Shown here in pieces: positions 1 to 8,836 of a stretch of DNA of 64,000 nucleotides. The position numbers and the translations under genes are program-made. The DNA comes from Rodentibacter sp901420285 (lineage in GTDB: Bacteria; Pseudomonadota; Gammaproteobacteria; Enterobacterales; Pasteurellaceae), in contig NZ_CP162010.1 in the NCBI RefSeq assembly GCF_041734645.1, positions 620,001-684,000 on the forward strand. The letters run 5' to 3'. Positions within the stretch are counted from its first letter, which is position 1. Each line of letters starts with the position of its first letter. Under the pieces are notes generated by a model. The model had not been told where the DNA came from. It ran no database searches and saw only the letters and a list, made by a program, of their open reading frames with translations.

Positions 1-2675
1 AAGTTCAGCAGCAGCAAATTGCAGCGATTCAAGATGCGATTAACCAAAAAAATCTAGCGCAAAGTCAAAACCAAGTGCAGCAGGCACAACAGCAGCAACA
101 AAAATCCGTTAATAACAATTACATTCAAAAAGAATTGGAGCGCAATGCACAATTAAGTCAGTTCTTGTTACAACAAACGGAAAAAACCAATACCTTAACC
201 CAAGACGAATTGCGTATGCGCAATGTGTTGGATAACTTAACGCAAACCCAGCGTACGATAGATGAGCAAATTAGCGCGTTGCAAGGCACATTGGTATTGT
301 CGCGGATTATTCAGCAACAAAAACAAAAGCTGCCGACTAATTTAAACATTCAAGGATTATCCAAACAAATTGCCGATTTGCGGGTGCAAATTTTCGATAT
401 TACCCAGCGTCGTAATGAACTTTACGATTTAGATAGCTACATCAGCAAAGTGGAAGCAGAAGAAAATCAAGTTTTTACGGCAGAGGAAAAAACACAACTG
501 GAGAATTTGTTGCTTGAGCGCCGCAAAATGGCTTCGGATGTGATTAAGTCTTTGAATAATCAACTTAATCTCGCGATTTCCTTAGAATTGACACAGCAAC
601 GAATTACGCAAATCAGCGACCAAATTCAGGCGCAACTTGATCAGCAAAGTTTCTGGGTAAGAAGCAATAATCCGATCAATTTAGACTGGTTGAAAGCGTT
701 GCCGACATCGTTGGATATACAATTTAGCGGCATGTTGAAACACCTCGGTTTTCCGACGAATTTTGATAATTTGCCCTACTTGCTGAGTTATGTGTTGATT
801 TTAATAATTATTGGCGGGGCAATTTTTAAATTTAAGCCAACCATTAAACAACGTTTGGCATTAATTAACAGCGAAATCAATACATTACGCTCAGACAGCC
901 AATGGCACACACCGATAGCATTAGTATTGACCGGATTGTTGAATTTATCCGGTACGCTTTGGTTCCTCGCCGTCTGTCAGATGATCGGTTTTTTCTTTTT
1001 CCGTGATCCACAAGAATTCTGGGATTGGTCGTTCCGTATGGCAGGTTATTGGTGGTTCTTTAACGTATGGTATGCGATTTATCGTCCGAACGGCATCTTC
1101 GTGCGCCACTTCGGTTTTGCCCAAAATGATGCGGAAAAATTCCGTAGTGTGGTGAAACACATTATTGTCGCCGTGATATTGTTATTGAATACTTCGGTAT
1201 TTAGTAACGTAATGGATAACGGCTTGGCAAATGATGTACTAGGTGAGCTCAATACTATTGCTGCATTGATTTTCTGTGTAGTGATGATTGCTCCGCGCTT
1301 TAATAGTGCATTACGTTCCTTTGAAAAAAGTCAATCAAAACGCAATAATGTGGTTGTAAAAACGATTCAAGTGTTGTTGCAGTTGATTCCGGTCGGTTTG
1401 ATTGTGTTGATAGTATTAGGCTATTACTACACCGCATTGAATCTGATTCAACATATGATTAATTCCTACATTGCGTGGTGCGTTTGGTTTATCCTTCGTC
1501 AAACAGTTTATCGCGGCATTACCGTATCTTCCCGCCGTTTGGCGCACCGTCGTTTACAGGAAAAACGCCGTCAAAAAGCCGAGGATCTTAATGAGACTCC
1601 GCCTTCCGATGATGTGGTATTGGTTACTGCGCAAGAAGAAGGGTTGGCGCTTAATGAGGTGAGAAGCCAGTTATTACGCTTTGCGGATCTTTTTATCTGG
1701 ACTGCATTATTCGCCATTTTCTATTTTGTTTGGTCGGATTTAATCACAGTCGCCAGCTATCTGCGCGATATTACCTTATGGCAGCAGAGTTCGCAGGTGG
1801 ATGGCGTATCCGTGACGGAAAGCATCACGTTGTTCAATTTATTGGTTGCGTTGGTCATTATCGCCATTACCTATGTTTTGGTGCGCAATATTTCCGGTAT
1901 TTTAGAAGTGTTGGTTTTCTCGCGGGTGAAATTATCGCAAGGCACGCCTTACACGATTACCACTTTACTGACTTATGTTATCGTCGCGATTGGCGGCGCT
2001 TGGGCCTTTGCCACACTGGGGATGTCGTGGTCGAAATTACAATGGCTATTCGCCGCACTTTCTGTTGGTCTTGGTTTTGGTATGCAAGAAATTTTTGCTA
2101 ACTTTGTCTCAGGCATTATTCTCTTATTCGAACGCCCGATTCGAGTTGGTGATACCGTGACAATTAATGACGTGACCGGAACCGTGGCCAAAATCCGCAT
2201 TCGTGCCATCACGATTATTGATCCTGACCGAAAAGAAGTTATCGTGCCGAATAAATCCTTTGTAACGGGACAAGTGACAAACTGGGCGCTCTCTAATACC
2301 GTGACGCGATTAATTGTGAATATTGGTGTGGCTTACGGTTCGGATTTAGCGTTGGTGAAACGTTTGTTGTTACAAGCAGCAAACGAGCAACCGGGCATTT
2401 TGAAAGATCCGGAACCACATGCTTTATTTTTGAGTTTCGGCGCCAGCACTTTAGATCACGAATTGCGCGTGTATGTTGGTCAGCTTTCTGAACGGACTAG
2501 TGTCACCGACGCCTTAAATCGCCGTATCAACGAATTATTTGCCGAGAATAATATCGATATCGCCTTTAATCAACTTGATGTCTTTATTAAAAATAACGAT
2601 AGCGGCGAAGAAATTCCTTTTGTGAATATGAACGCAGTTAAATTAGCAAACACGCAAGCACAACAAATAAAATAA
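1..2675 (+). CDS. mscK: MscK/KefA-type mechanosensitive channel, 3' part
   Basis: Large inner-membrane mechanosensitive channel of the MscS superfamily, which opens on membrane tension to release solutes during hypo-osmotic shock. The frame is open to the first base of the window, so the N-terminus is missing; a GTG at 75 is only an internal codon. The visible start is a Gln-rich, coiled-coil-like periplasmic region, followed by several hydrophobic segments. The C-terminal third holds the MscS pore and beta domain, with the pore-helix motif GLGFGMQEIFANFVSG followed by FERPIRVGDTVTI. About 890 residues are visible, against roughly 1100 for E. coli MscK, so about 200 residues lie upstream. It ends 10 bp before aroC and is probably co-transcribed with it. 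The same order (kefA-like gene, aroC, mepA) is remembered from H. influenzae. MscK rather than small MscS is favoured by length. Confidence 0.88.
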   Translation, partial: VQQQQIAAIQDAINQKNLAQSQNQVQQAQQQQQKSVNNNYIQKELERNAQLSQFLLQQTEKTNTLTQDELRMRNVLDNLTQTQRTIDEQISALQGTLVLSRIIQQQKQKLPTNLNIQGLSKQIADLRVQIFDITQRRNELYDLDSYISKVEAEENQVFTAEEKTQLENLLLERRKMASDVIKSLNNQLNLAISLELTQQRITQISDQIQAQLDQQSFWVRSNNPINLDWLKALPTSLDIQFSGMLKHLGFPTNFDNLPYLLSYVLILIIIGGAIFKFKPTIKQRLALINSEINTLRSDSQWHTPIALVLTGLLNLSGTLWFLAVCQMIGFFFFRDPQEFWDWSFRMAGYWWFFNVWYAIYRPNGIFVRHFGFAQNDAEKFRSVVKHIIVAVILLLNTSVFSNVMDNGLANDVLGELNTIAALIFCVVMIAPRFNSALRSFEKSQSKRNNVVVKTIQVLLQLIPVGLIVLIVLGYYYTALNLIQHMINSYIAWCVWFILRQTVYRGITVSSRRLAHRRLQEKRRQKAEDLNETPPSDDVVLVTAQEEGLALNEVRSQLLRFADLFIWTALFAIFYFVWSDLITVASYLRDITLWQQSSQVDGVSVTESITLFNLLVALVIIAITYVLVRNISGILEVLVFSRVKLSQGTPYTITTLLTYVIVAIGGAWAFATLGMSWSKLQWLFAALSVGLGFGMQEIFANFVSGIILLFERPIRVGDTVTINDVTGTVAKIRIRAITIIDPDRKEVIVPNKSFVTGQVTNWALSNTVTRLIVNIGVAYGSDLALVKRLLLQAANEQPGILKDPEPHALFLSFGASTLDHELRVYVGQLSERTSVTDALNRRINELFAENNIDIAFNQLDVFIKNNDSGEEIPFVNMNAVKLANTQAQQIK

Positions 2676-2685
2676 GAGAGAAATT

Positions 2686-3759
2686 ATGGCAGGAAACACA
2701 ATAGGGCAACTTTTCCGCGTCACCACTTTCGGTGAGTCCCACGGCACCGCATTGGGCTGTATTGTAGATGGCGTACCGCCGAACATGGCGCTGTCGGAAG
2801 CGGATATTCAACCGGATTTGGATCGCCGCAAACCGGGTACCTCCCGCTACACTACACCACGTTGCGAAGATGACGAAGTACAGATTTTATCCGGCGTGTT
2901 TGAAGGGAAAACCACCGGTACCAGCATTGGTATGATTATTAAAAACGGTGATCAACGTTCGCAAGATTACGGCGACATTAAAGACCGTTTTCGCCCAGGA
3001 CATGCGGATTTTACTTATCAGCAGAAATACGGCATCCGCGATTATCGCGGTGGCGGTCGTTCTTCGGCCCGTGAAACCGCTATGCGTGTGGCTGCCGGCG
3101 CCATTGCGAAAAAATATTTACGCGAGCGATTTGGCATTGAAGTACGTGGTTTTATAAGCCAAATCGGCAAGGTCAAAATCGCCCCGCAAGTTATTGAAAA
3201 CATCGATTGGGTGGAAGTGAACAACAATCCGTTTTTTTGCCCGGATAAAAATGCTTTGGAAAAATTCGATGAATTGATTCGCGATTTGAAAAAGCAAGGG
3301 GATTCTATCGGTGCGAAACTGACCGTAGTGGCCGAAAATGTGCCGGCAGGTTTGGGCGAACCGGTGTTTGATCGTCTGGATGCGGATTTAGCCCATGCTT
3401 TAATGAGCATTAATGCCGTTAAGGGCGTGGAAATCGGTGACGGTTTTGCCGTGACGGAACAACGCGGCAGTGAACATCGTGACGAAATGACGCCCGAAGG
3501 TTTTCTTTCCAATCATGCCGGCGGTATTCTCGGTGGCATCAGCTCAGGACAACCGATTATTACCACTATCGCGTTAAAACCGACCTCCAGCATTACGGTG
3601 CCGGGGCGTTCGGTAAATCTCAATAATGAAGCGGTGGACGTCATTACCAAAGGTCGCCACGATCCTTGTGTTGGCATTCGCGCGGTTCCTATTGCGGAAG
3701 CGATGACGGCGATTGTGTTATTGGATCATTTATTGCGTTTTAAGGCGCAATGTAAATAA
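2686..3759 (+). CDS. aroC: Chorismate synthase
   Basis: Converts 5-enolpyruvylshikimate-3-phosphate to chorismate using reduced FMN, the last step of the shikimate pathway. The 357-residue protein has the family's usual length. Signature segments are GESHGTALGC near the N-terminus, FRPGHADFTYQQKYG and the RDYRGGGRSSARETAMRVAA block, with conserved RHDPCVGIRAVP near the C-terminus. The ATG follows a clear AGAGAGAAATT ribosome site. It lies between the mscK-type gene and mepA. The codons for HGTALGC (near 2744) contain one copy of the dispersed GCACCGCATTG word. Confidence 0.97.
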   Translation: MAGNTIGQLFRVTTFGESHGTALGCIVDGVPPNMALSEADIQPDLDRRKPGTSRYTTPRCEDDEVQILSGVFEGKTTGTSIGMIIKNGDQRSQDYGDIKDRFRPGHADFTYQQKYGIRDYRGGGRSSARETAMRVAAGAIAKKYLRERFGIEVRGFISQIGKVKIAPQVIENIDWVEVNNNPFFCPDKNALEKFDELIRDLKKQGDSIGAKLTVVAENVPAGLGEPVFDRLDADLAHALMSINAVKGVEIGDGFAVTEQRGSEHRDEMTPEGFLSNHAGGILGGISSGQPIITTIALKPTSSITVPGRSVNLNNEAVDVITKGRHDPCVGIRAVPIAEAMTAIVLLDHLLRFKAQCK

Positions 3760-3787
3760 CGGTTTCACTTTCGGCACCGAAAAGCAT

Positions 3788-3808
3788 TCAATGCGGTGCT
3801 CATTTGAC
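3788..3808 (+). repeat. Single intergenic copy of the CAATGCGGTGC word
   Basis: A TTCAATGCGGTGCTCATTTG copy (11-base core at 3790-3800) lies in the aroC-mepA gap. It follows a short GGCACCGAAAAGC stretch but has no strong hairpin partner. It belongs to the dispersed word family described in the findings. Confidence 0.7.
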
Positions 3809-3829
3809 ACTTCATTTTAGTGAGAATAA

Positions 3830-4690
3830 ATGAATAAAATTTTACTAACTACTTCGTTTATATTAAGCGCATTTTGGGTATTTTGCGTGCAAGCCACGCC
3901 ACAAGATTGGCAGAGGGTGAAGCGTCCGATTCCAAGCGAGGACGGTAAGGCGAAGCCGATTGGCAGCTATTCCAACGGCTGCATTATCGGCGCGCAGCCT
4001 TTACCTTATAAAGGGGACGGCTATCAAGTGATTCGCTTGAATAAAAACCGTTATTACGGACATCCAAATATGATTAGCTATTTGCAACGTTTGGGGCAAC
4101 GCGCGAAAGCCGCGGGCTTGCCAACGATGTTGGTGGGCGATATTGCTATGCCGGGCGGCGGACGTTTTTTAACCGGGCATGCGAGCCATCAAATGGGGCT
4201 AGATGCAGACATTTGGTTGCGCATGGGCAGTATGTCCGATAGTGAAGCACTGAATTCTGACGGCAAAGGTTTGTTGGTGGTGAACCGCCAAACTCGGCGC
4301 GTGGACGACAGTATTTGGAACGCGAACCATGCTAAGCTGATTAAATTGGCAGCAGAAGATTCGGAAGTTACTCGTATTTTTGTCAATCCTGCAATTAAAT
4401 TGAAACTTTGCGAAACGGCAGGAGCCGATCGCGCTTGGTTGCACAAAATTCGTCCTTGGTTCGGGCATGACTCTCATTTCCATGTGCGTTTAAAATGTCC
4501 GGTGGATGCCACCTATTGTGAAGAGCAAGCACCGGTGCCTGCGGGTGATGGATGCGGTGCCGAACTTTATTCTTGGTTTGAGCCGGCAAAACCCGGTGCG
4601 CCTTCCGGTAAACCAAAAACCGTTCCACCCGAGCCGTTTTTATGTCAGCAAATATTGAACTCACCAAACCGTAGTGAATGGCTAGAATAA
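3830..4690 (+). CDS. mepA: Penicillin-insensitive murein endopeptidase (M74)
   Basis: Periplasmic LAS-type zinc metallopeptidase that cuts D-alanyl-meso-diaminopimelyl cross-links in peptidoglycan. The 286-residue product begins with a Sec signal peptide (MNKILLTTSFILSAFWVFCVQA). Zinc-binding and active-site segments are GHASHQMGLDADIW near residue 117 and HDSHFHVRLKCP near residue 215. Six or more cysteines occur, as expected for a disulfide-rich periplasmic enzyme. It is followed 17 bp later by the TSUP permease; the aroC-mepA-yfcA order is also found in E. coli. Confidence is high from motifs, length and context. Confidence 0.95.
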   Translation: MNKILLTTSFILSAFWVFCVQATPQDWQRVKRPIPSEDGKAKPIGSYSNGCIIGAQPLPYKGDGYQVIRLNKNRYYGHPNMISYLQRLGQRAKAAGLPTMLVGDIAMPGGGRFLTGHASHQMGLDADIWLRMGSMSDSEALNSDGKGLLVVNRQTRRVDDSIWNANHAKLIKLAAEDSEVTRIFVNPAIKLKLCETAGADRAWLHKIRPWFGHDSHFHVRLKCPVDATYCEEQAPVPAGDGCGAELYSWFEPAKPGAPSGKPKTVPPEPFLCQQILNSPNRSEWLE

Positions 4691-4707
4691 TGATTTGAGG
4701 TAAACCT

Positions 4708-5475
4708 ATGGAATTTGGCATGGATATTTTAGGGCTGTTATTTGCAGTTGCTTTTGTGGCGGCTTTTATTGACGCTATCGCCGGAGGGGGCGGTTTAATT
4801 ACTATTCCTGCCTTATTGATGGCCGGTATGCCACCGGCAATGGCATTAGGCACCAATAAATTGCAGGCGTTTGGCGGTTCTTTATCGGCAAGTTTGTATT
4901 TTTTGCGCAAGAAGGCGGTGAATTTGCGCGAATTTGGCTTTATTTTATTCATGATTTTTATCGGTTCAGTGATCGGTACATTATTAATTCAAAGCATTGA
5001 TTCATCGCTGGTTAAAAAAGGTTTGCCGTTTTTAATCCTTGCTATTGGGCTTTATTTCCTTTTTACCCCTAAGTTAGGCGAAAACGATAAAAAACAACGT
5101 CTTTCTTATCCCATTTTTGCCCTTTCTTTGGGAATCACATTAGGTTTTTATGATGGATTTTTTGGGCCGGGCACGGGCTCATTAATGAATTTGGCTTGCG
5201 TATTATTGCTTGGTTTTAACTTAACTAAAGCCACCGCCCATGCAAAAGTGATGAATTTAACCTCAAATATCGCTTCGGTTATTTTTTTCTTAATTGGCGG
5301 ACATATCGCCTGGACGGTTGGTTTCGTGATGATGGCGGGCAGTTTAATCGGCGCAAATTTTGGGGCAAAAATGGTTATGAGCAAAGGCAAACGGCTAATT
5401 CGTCCGATGGTGGTGGCGATGTCTTTTATTATGACCGTCAAAATGGCCTATGACCAAGGTTGGTTTAATTTTTAG
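4708..5475 (+). CDS. yfcA: TauE/SafE (TSUP) family membrane permease, YfcA-like
   Basis: Inner-membrane protein of 255 residues with about eight hydrophobic segments. The N-terminal half shows the conserved FIDAIAGGGGLITIPALL and ALGTNKLQAFGGS motifs, and the second half repeats the pattern with GFYDGFFGPGTGSLMN and ATAHAKVMNLTSN. This internal duplication is typical of the TSUP family, whose members move sulfur-containing or organic anions. The real substrate is unknown. It sits directly after mepA, as yfcA does in E. coli, and lpxM follows within 40 bp, so a shared transcript is likely. Confidence 0.88.
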   Translation: MEFGMDILGLLFAVAFVAAFIDAIAGGGGLITIPALLMAGMPPAMALGTNKLQAFGGSLSASLYFLRKKAVNLREFGFILFMIFIGSVIGTLLIQSIDSSLVKKGLPFLILAIGLYFLFTPKLGENDKKQRLSYPIFALSLGITLGFYDGFFGPGTGSLMNLACVLLLGFNLTKATAHAKVMNLTSNIASVIFFLIGGHIAWTVGFVMMAGSLIGANFGAKMVMSKGKRLIRPMVVAMSFIMTVKMAYDQGWFNF

Positions 5476-5505
5476 AGGGCGGTGGATTTCCTCGCAGTTT
5501 TTATT

Positions 5506-6465
5506 ATGACAGATTCTCAAAAACAACTACGTTTAACTGCCCGATCGGGTTATGAGGCGCATTTTTCTTGGTCCTATCTTAAGCCGCAATATTGGGGGAT
5601 TTGGCTCGGTATTTTCTTTTTGTTGTTATTGGCTTTTGTTCCCTTTCGTCTGCGTGATAAATGGGCGGCTAAACTCGGGATGTGGATTGGCCACAAGGCG
5701 AAAAAACAGCGCCGACGTGCACAAATTAATTTAACGCATTGTTTTCCAAACTGGACAACACAACAGCGCGAAGAGGTGATTGATAAAATGTTTGCGGTGG
5801 TGGCACAAGTGATGTTTGGTATCGGTGAAATCGCCGTTCGCTCGAAACGACATTTACAAAAACGCAGTGAGTTTATCGGGCTTGAACATATTCGACAAGC
5901 CAAAGCGGAAGGCAAAAACATTATTTTAATGGTGCCGCACGGTTGGGCGATTGATGCGTCGGGGATTATTTTGCATACGCACGGTATGCCGATGACGTCG
6001 ATGTATAATCCGCATCGCAATCCTTTAGTCGACTGGCTGTGGACGATGATGCGCCAGCGTTTTGGTGGCAAAATGCATGCACGCCAAAATGGCATAAAAC
6101 CTTTTTTAAATTACGTAAAACAAGGCGAAATGGGCTATTACTTGCCGGATGAAGACTTCGGTGCGGAACAAAGCCTGTATGTGGATTTCTTCGGCACCTA
6201 TAAAGCCACATTGCCCGGTTTAAATAAAATGGCGAAACTTGCCAAAGCAGTGGTGATTCCGATGTTTCCGCGTTACAACGCCGAAACTGGAAAATACGAA
6301 ATAGAAATCCATCCGGCCATGCAATTAACCGATGATCCGGAACAATCTGCGCGCGCCATGAATGAGGAAATCGAGCGTTTTGTCACGCCGCAGCCGGAGC
6401 AATATGTGTGGATTCTTCAATTATTAAGAACGCGTAAAGACGGGCAAGATCTTTATGACGATTAA
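5506..6465 (+). CDS. lpxM: Lipid A late acyltransferase (LpxM/MsbB)
   Basis: Kdo-dependent late acyltransferase that adds a secondary (myristoyl) chain to lipid A at the inner membrane. An N-terminal transmembrane anchor (WLGIFFLLLLAFVPF) precedes the LPLAT domain with the HX4D catalytic motif in VPHGWAIDASG; YLPDEDFGAEQS is another family block. The reading frame allows a GTG at 5482, but its AGAGGG is only 2 bases away. The ATG at 5506 (MTDSQKQLRLTARSGYEAHF) matches the remembered H. influenzae MsbB N-terminus, so 5506 is preferred. The product is 319 residues. It is the last gene of the aroC-mepA-yfcA-lpxM group. Confidence 0.93.
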   Translation: MTDSQKQLRLTARSGYEAHFSWSYLKPQYWGIWLGIFFLLLLAFVPFRLRDKWAAKLGMWIGHKAKKQRRRAQINLTHCFPNWTTQQREEVIDKMFAVVAQVMFGIGEIAVRSKRHLQKRSEFIGLEHIRQAKAEGKNIILMVPHGWAIDASGIILHTHGMPMTSMYNPHRNPLVDWLWTMMRQRFGGKMHARQNGIKPFLNYVKQGEMGYYLPDEDFGAEQSLYVDFFGTYKATLPGLNKMAKLAKAVVIPMFPRYNAETGKYEIEIHPAMQLTDDPEQSARAMNEEIERFVTPQPEQYVWILQLLRTRKDGQDLYDD

Positions 6466-6537
6466 TTCTTGATAGTCGCAAAGTAAGGGCAGTCGTTTTC
6501 AATTTTTTTCGAAGCGCTATCAGCCTGATCTGCAAAT

Positions 6538-6571
6538 AGCACCGCATTGGAATTGCTTCCAATGCGGTGCT
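6538..6571. terminator. Palindromic word pair, likely terminator
   Basis: A perfect 15-bp inverted repeat, AGCACCGCATTGGAA / TTCCAATGCGGTGCT, with a TTGC loop, followed by ATTTT. It sits 70 bp after lpxM and on the far side of the leftward UmuD-like gene, so it could serve both strands. It is built from two head-to-head copies of the CAATGCGGTGC word, as uptake sequences often are in this family. The rest of the lpxM to UmuD-like gap shows no other gene. Confidence 0.7.
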
Positions 6572-6708
6572 ATTTTGTGAGTGTAATTTCAGCCCTGCGC
6601 CGTGGCTATTACTATGGTTGATTATTATATACTGCGCAGGTCTCATAGCGAGTGGCACTAACGCATATTAGTGCGTATTTTGGAACTAGATTGGCGTTTA
6701 TCCGCGAA

Positions 6709-7155
6709 TTAAGCGGCAAATTTTAAGCCATTACGACGCGGCTGAATTTGGTGAATCGTGTTGGTCACCGTGCCGATAATCGGCAATGAAGTCCAATCTT
6801 TAGTTTTGATGTTGTGCATTTGAGAATCTAGCGCCATGAAAATAAATTCATCGTTGTGCGAGATAAATTCATAAATGTGAAATTCATTGCCCGTTTCGAG
6901 TACCACAAAATCGCCCACAGCGAGGTTGTCATTTTTTTCCACCACGAGCATATCGCCTTGTTCAATGCCCCAAGCCAACATATTAGGGTTGGTCACGCGA
7001 ATGAAACAGGTTTGTTGAGGGCGTTTAATACAATATAGGTTCAAATCAAGTTTTTTGTTGAATGTAGGATGTTGTTCGATATCGTTAAAAAACGGCATCG
7101 GATGATAAGAAAACGTCATATCATTTTGAGCGATTATATTTGCGTAGTTCATCAT
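6709..7155 (-). CDS. UmuD/LexA-fold (S24) protein lacking the catalytic dyad
   Basis: A 148-residue protein whose residues about 36-140 align by eye with E. coli UmuD: KLDLNLYCIKRP, then GIEQGDMLVVEKNDNLAVGD and a C-terminal IIGTVTN strand. In UmuD the catalytic Ser lies in GDSM and the Lys in FTVKK. Here those places read NPNM (Asn58) and FHIYE (Tyr95), so self-cleavage should be impossible. There is no helix-turn-helix, so it is not LexA itself. A LexA box lies 50-75 bp upstream, suggesting SOS control. No umuC-type polymerase gene is next to it. It may be a UmuD'-like partner or a regulator of cleavage; the function is unknown. Confidence 0.7.
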   Translation of the reverse strand: MMNYANIIAQNDMTFSYHPMPFFNDIEQHPTFNKKLDLNLYCIKRPQQTCFIRVTNPNMLAWGIEQGDMLVVEKNDNLAVGDFVVLETGNEFHIYEFISHNDEFIFMALDSQMHNIKTKDWTSLPIIGTVTNTIHQIQPRRNGLKFAA

Positions 7156-7208
7156 CTTAGGTTCCTCTAAACTTTTGAAAGTAGTGGTTGTTTGTACAGG
7201 TGTTAATA

Positions 7209-7228
7209 TACTGTTGTTTTGTACAGGC
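7209..7228. promoter_or_regulatory. LexA (SOS) box upstream of the UmuD-like gene
   Basis: TACTGT-N8-ACAG (CTGT at 7211-7214, ACAG at 7223-7226) fits the LexA operator pattern. A further TGTACAG half site lies at about 7193-7199. Both lie 40-75 bp upstream of the leftward UmuD-like gene and about 150 bp before the rightward sstT, so the control is most likely of the leftward gene. Confidence 0.65.
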
Positions 7229-7312
7229 TGTCAATATTGAATAGAAAAAATTTTTTTATGTCGCAAAATATTAGAAAATATTTATAAAACGATAATTTGG
7301 AGAGAAAAATAA

Positions 7313-7330
7313 AAAGAAAACGTTTTCTTT
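7313..7330. promoter_or_regulatory. 18-bp perfect palindrome, LacI/PurR-type operator candidate
   Basis: AAAGAAAACGTTTTCTTT is a perfect palindrome with the central AACGTT core typical of LacI/GalR-family operators (PurR sites have a similar CG centre). It ends 46 bp before the first possible sstT start, where an operator overlapping the promoter would lie. Which regulator binds it is unknown. Confidence 0.45.
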
Positions 7331-7376
7331 CAAATGAAATTTAAGCTATCTTTACGGTGTTTTAGGCGGATCATCA

Positions 7377-8660
7377 ATGATCTTAAGTTCAATCTCGTTT
7401 TTATTTAATCTTATTATGAATACATCACGTTTAGTTCATTTTCTTTTCCAAGGTAATTTGGTCAAACGAATTGCTATTGGTCTTATCCTAGGGCTCCTTG
7501 TCGCGCTTGTTAATCCGAGCATTCAACAGACGCTTGATTTTAATTTAGCATCAAATGTTGGCGTGTTAGGACAAGTTTTCGTAAAAGCATTACGTGCAGT
7601 AGCACCGATTTTGATTTTCTTCCTTGTTATGGCGGCTTTAGCGAATAAAAAAGTCGGCTCCAAAAGCAATATGAAGGAAATTATCGTGCTTTATTTACTC
7701 GGGACGTTTTTAGCCGCGGCTATTGCGGTAATTGTAAGTATGCTATTTCCATCGGAAGTCGCATTGGCGGTGAAAGAAGACGCCAGTGCGGCGCCACAAT
7801 CGGTGGGAGAAGTGTTATTGGCTTTGGTTTTAAACGTAGTGGATAATCCATTAAATGCAATTTTTAAAGCGAACTTCATCGGCGTGTTAGCTTGGTCTAT
7901 TGGTTTAGGTTTAGCGCTTCGTCACGCTTCTGAAAATACGAAGCAAACTGTGGCAGATTTTGCGGAGGCGATTTCCGCCATTGTACGCCTCATTATTTCT
8001 TTTGCGCCGTTAGGAGTATTCGGTTTGGTGGCGGAAACTTTGTCGGACAAAGGTTTATCGGCATTAGGCGGTTATGCGCAATTATTGGTTGTATTAATCG
8101 GTACGATGTTATTCACCGCATTTGTGATCAACCCACTCTTGGTGTATTGGAAAATTCGTCGCAATCCTTATCCATTAGTATGGACTTGCGTGCGTGAAAG
8201 CGGTGTAACGGCATTCTTTACCCGTAGTTCCGCAGCGAATATTCCGGTTAATATTGCTTTGGCAAAACGTTTAAATCTTGATGAAGAAACCTATTCGGTT
8301 GCGATTCCGCTCGGGGCGACCATTAATATGGCGGGAGCGGCAATTACGATTACTGTATTAACCCTTGCGGCGGTAAATACTTTGGGAATGGAAGTGCCAT
8401 TTATTAGCGCCGTGTTATTGAGCGTCGTCGCATCTCTTTGCGCATGCGGCGCATCGGGTGTGGCCGGCGGTTCATTATTACTTATTCCGTTAGCTTGTAG
8501 CTTGTTCGGTATTTCTGACGATGTAGCGGCGCAAATGATTGGCGTTGGCTTTATTATCGGTATTTTGCAAGACTCTACGGAGACCGCATTGAACTCTTCT
8601 ACCGACGTGTTATTTACCGCAGCGGTATGCATGGAAGAAGAACGTAAAAATAACGCATAG
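7377..8660 (+). CDS. sstT: Sodium:serine/threonine symporter SstT
   Basis: Inner-membrane dicarboxylate/amino acid:cation symporter (DAACS family) importing serine and threonine with Na+. Highly conserved blocks include FTRSSAANIPVN, PLGATINMAGAAITITV, CACGASGVAGGSLLLIPLAC and ILQDSTETALNSSTDVLF, the substrate and sodium-binding core. About eight to nine membrane segments are present. The ATG at 7377 has an AGGCGGA ribosome site six bases upstream and gives 427 residues. An in-frame ATG at 7416 (MNTSRLVHF) would give 414, the length of E. coli SstT, so the start is undecided. It is transcribed alone and followed by a strong terminator. Confidence 0.95.
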   Translation: MILSSISFLFNLIMNTSRLVHFLFQGNLVKRIAIGLILGLLVALVNPSIQQTLDFNLASNVGVLGQVFVKALRAVAPILIFFLVMAALANKKVGSKSNMKEIIVLYLLGTFLAAAIAVIVSMLFPSEVALAVKEDASAAPQSVGEVLLALVLNVVDNPLNAIFKANFIGVLAWSIGLGLALRHASENTKQTVADFAEAISAIVRLIISFAPLGVFGLVAETLSDKGLSALGGYAQLLVVLIGTMLFTAFVINPLLVYWKIRRNPYPLVWTCVRESGVTAFFTRSSAANIPVNIALAKRLNLDEETYSVAIPLGATINMAGAAITITVLTLAAVNTLGMEVPFISAVLLSVVASLCACGASGVAGGSLLLIPLACSLFGISDDVAAQMIGVGFIIGILQDSTETALNSSTDVLFTAAVCMEEERKNNA

Positions 8661-8674
8661 CCAAATGATTCTAT

Positions 8675-8704
8675 AAAGCGGACGAAAGTCCGCTTTTGTT
8701 TTTT
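8675..8704 (+). terminator. Rho-independent terminator after sstT
   Basis: AAAGCGGAC-GAAA-GTCCGCTTT, a 9-bp stem with a GAAA tetraloop, followed by TGTTTTTT, 15 bp after the sstT stop codon. Confidence 0.9.
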
Positions 8705-8836
8705 ATGCAGTCGTTGGTTATGCAGTGCATGGTGTTTTGGTATTTGTCAGGCGGAATGGCGGATATTGTTATGTACAAAGTGCGTGCTAATTTGATAGAC
8801 TTTTTGCGGTTACATTAATCAAAAAGGGGAACTGAA

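Noticed and set aside
6466..6708. A small gene or RNA between lpxM and the UmuD-like gene
   Set aside because: Only the inverted word pair is evident; the open frames are short and without ribosome sites.
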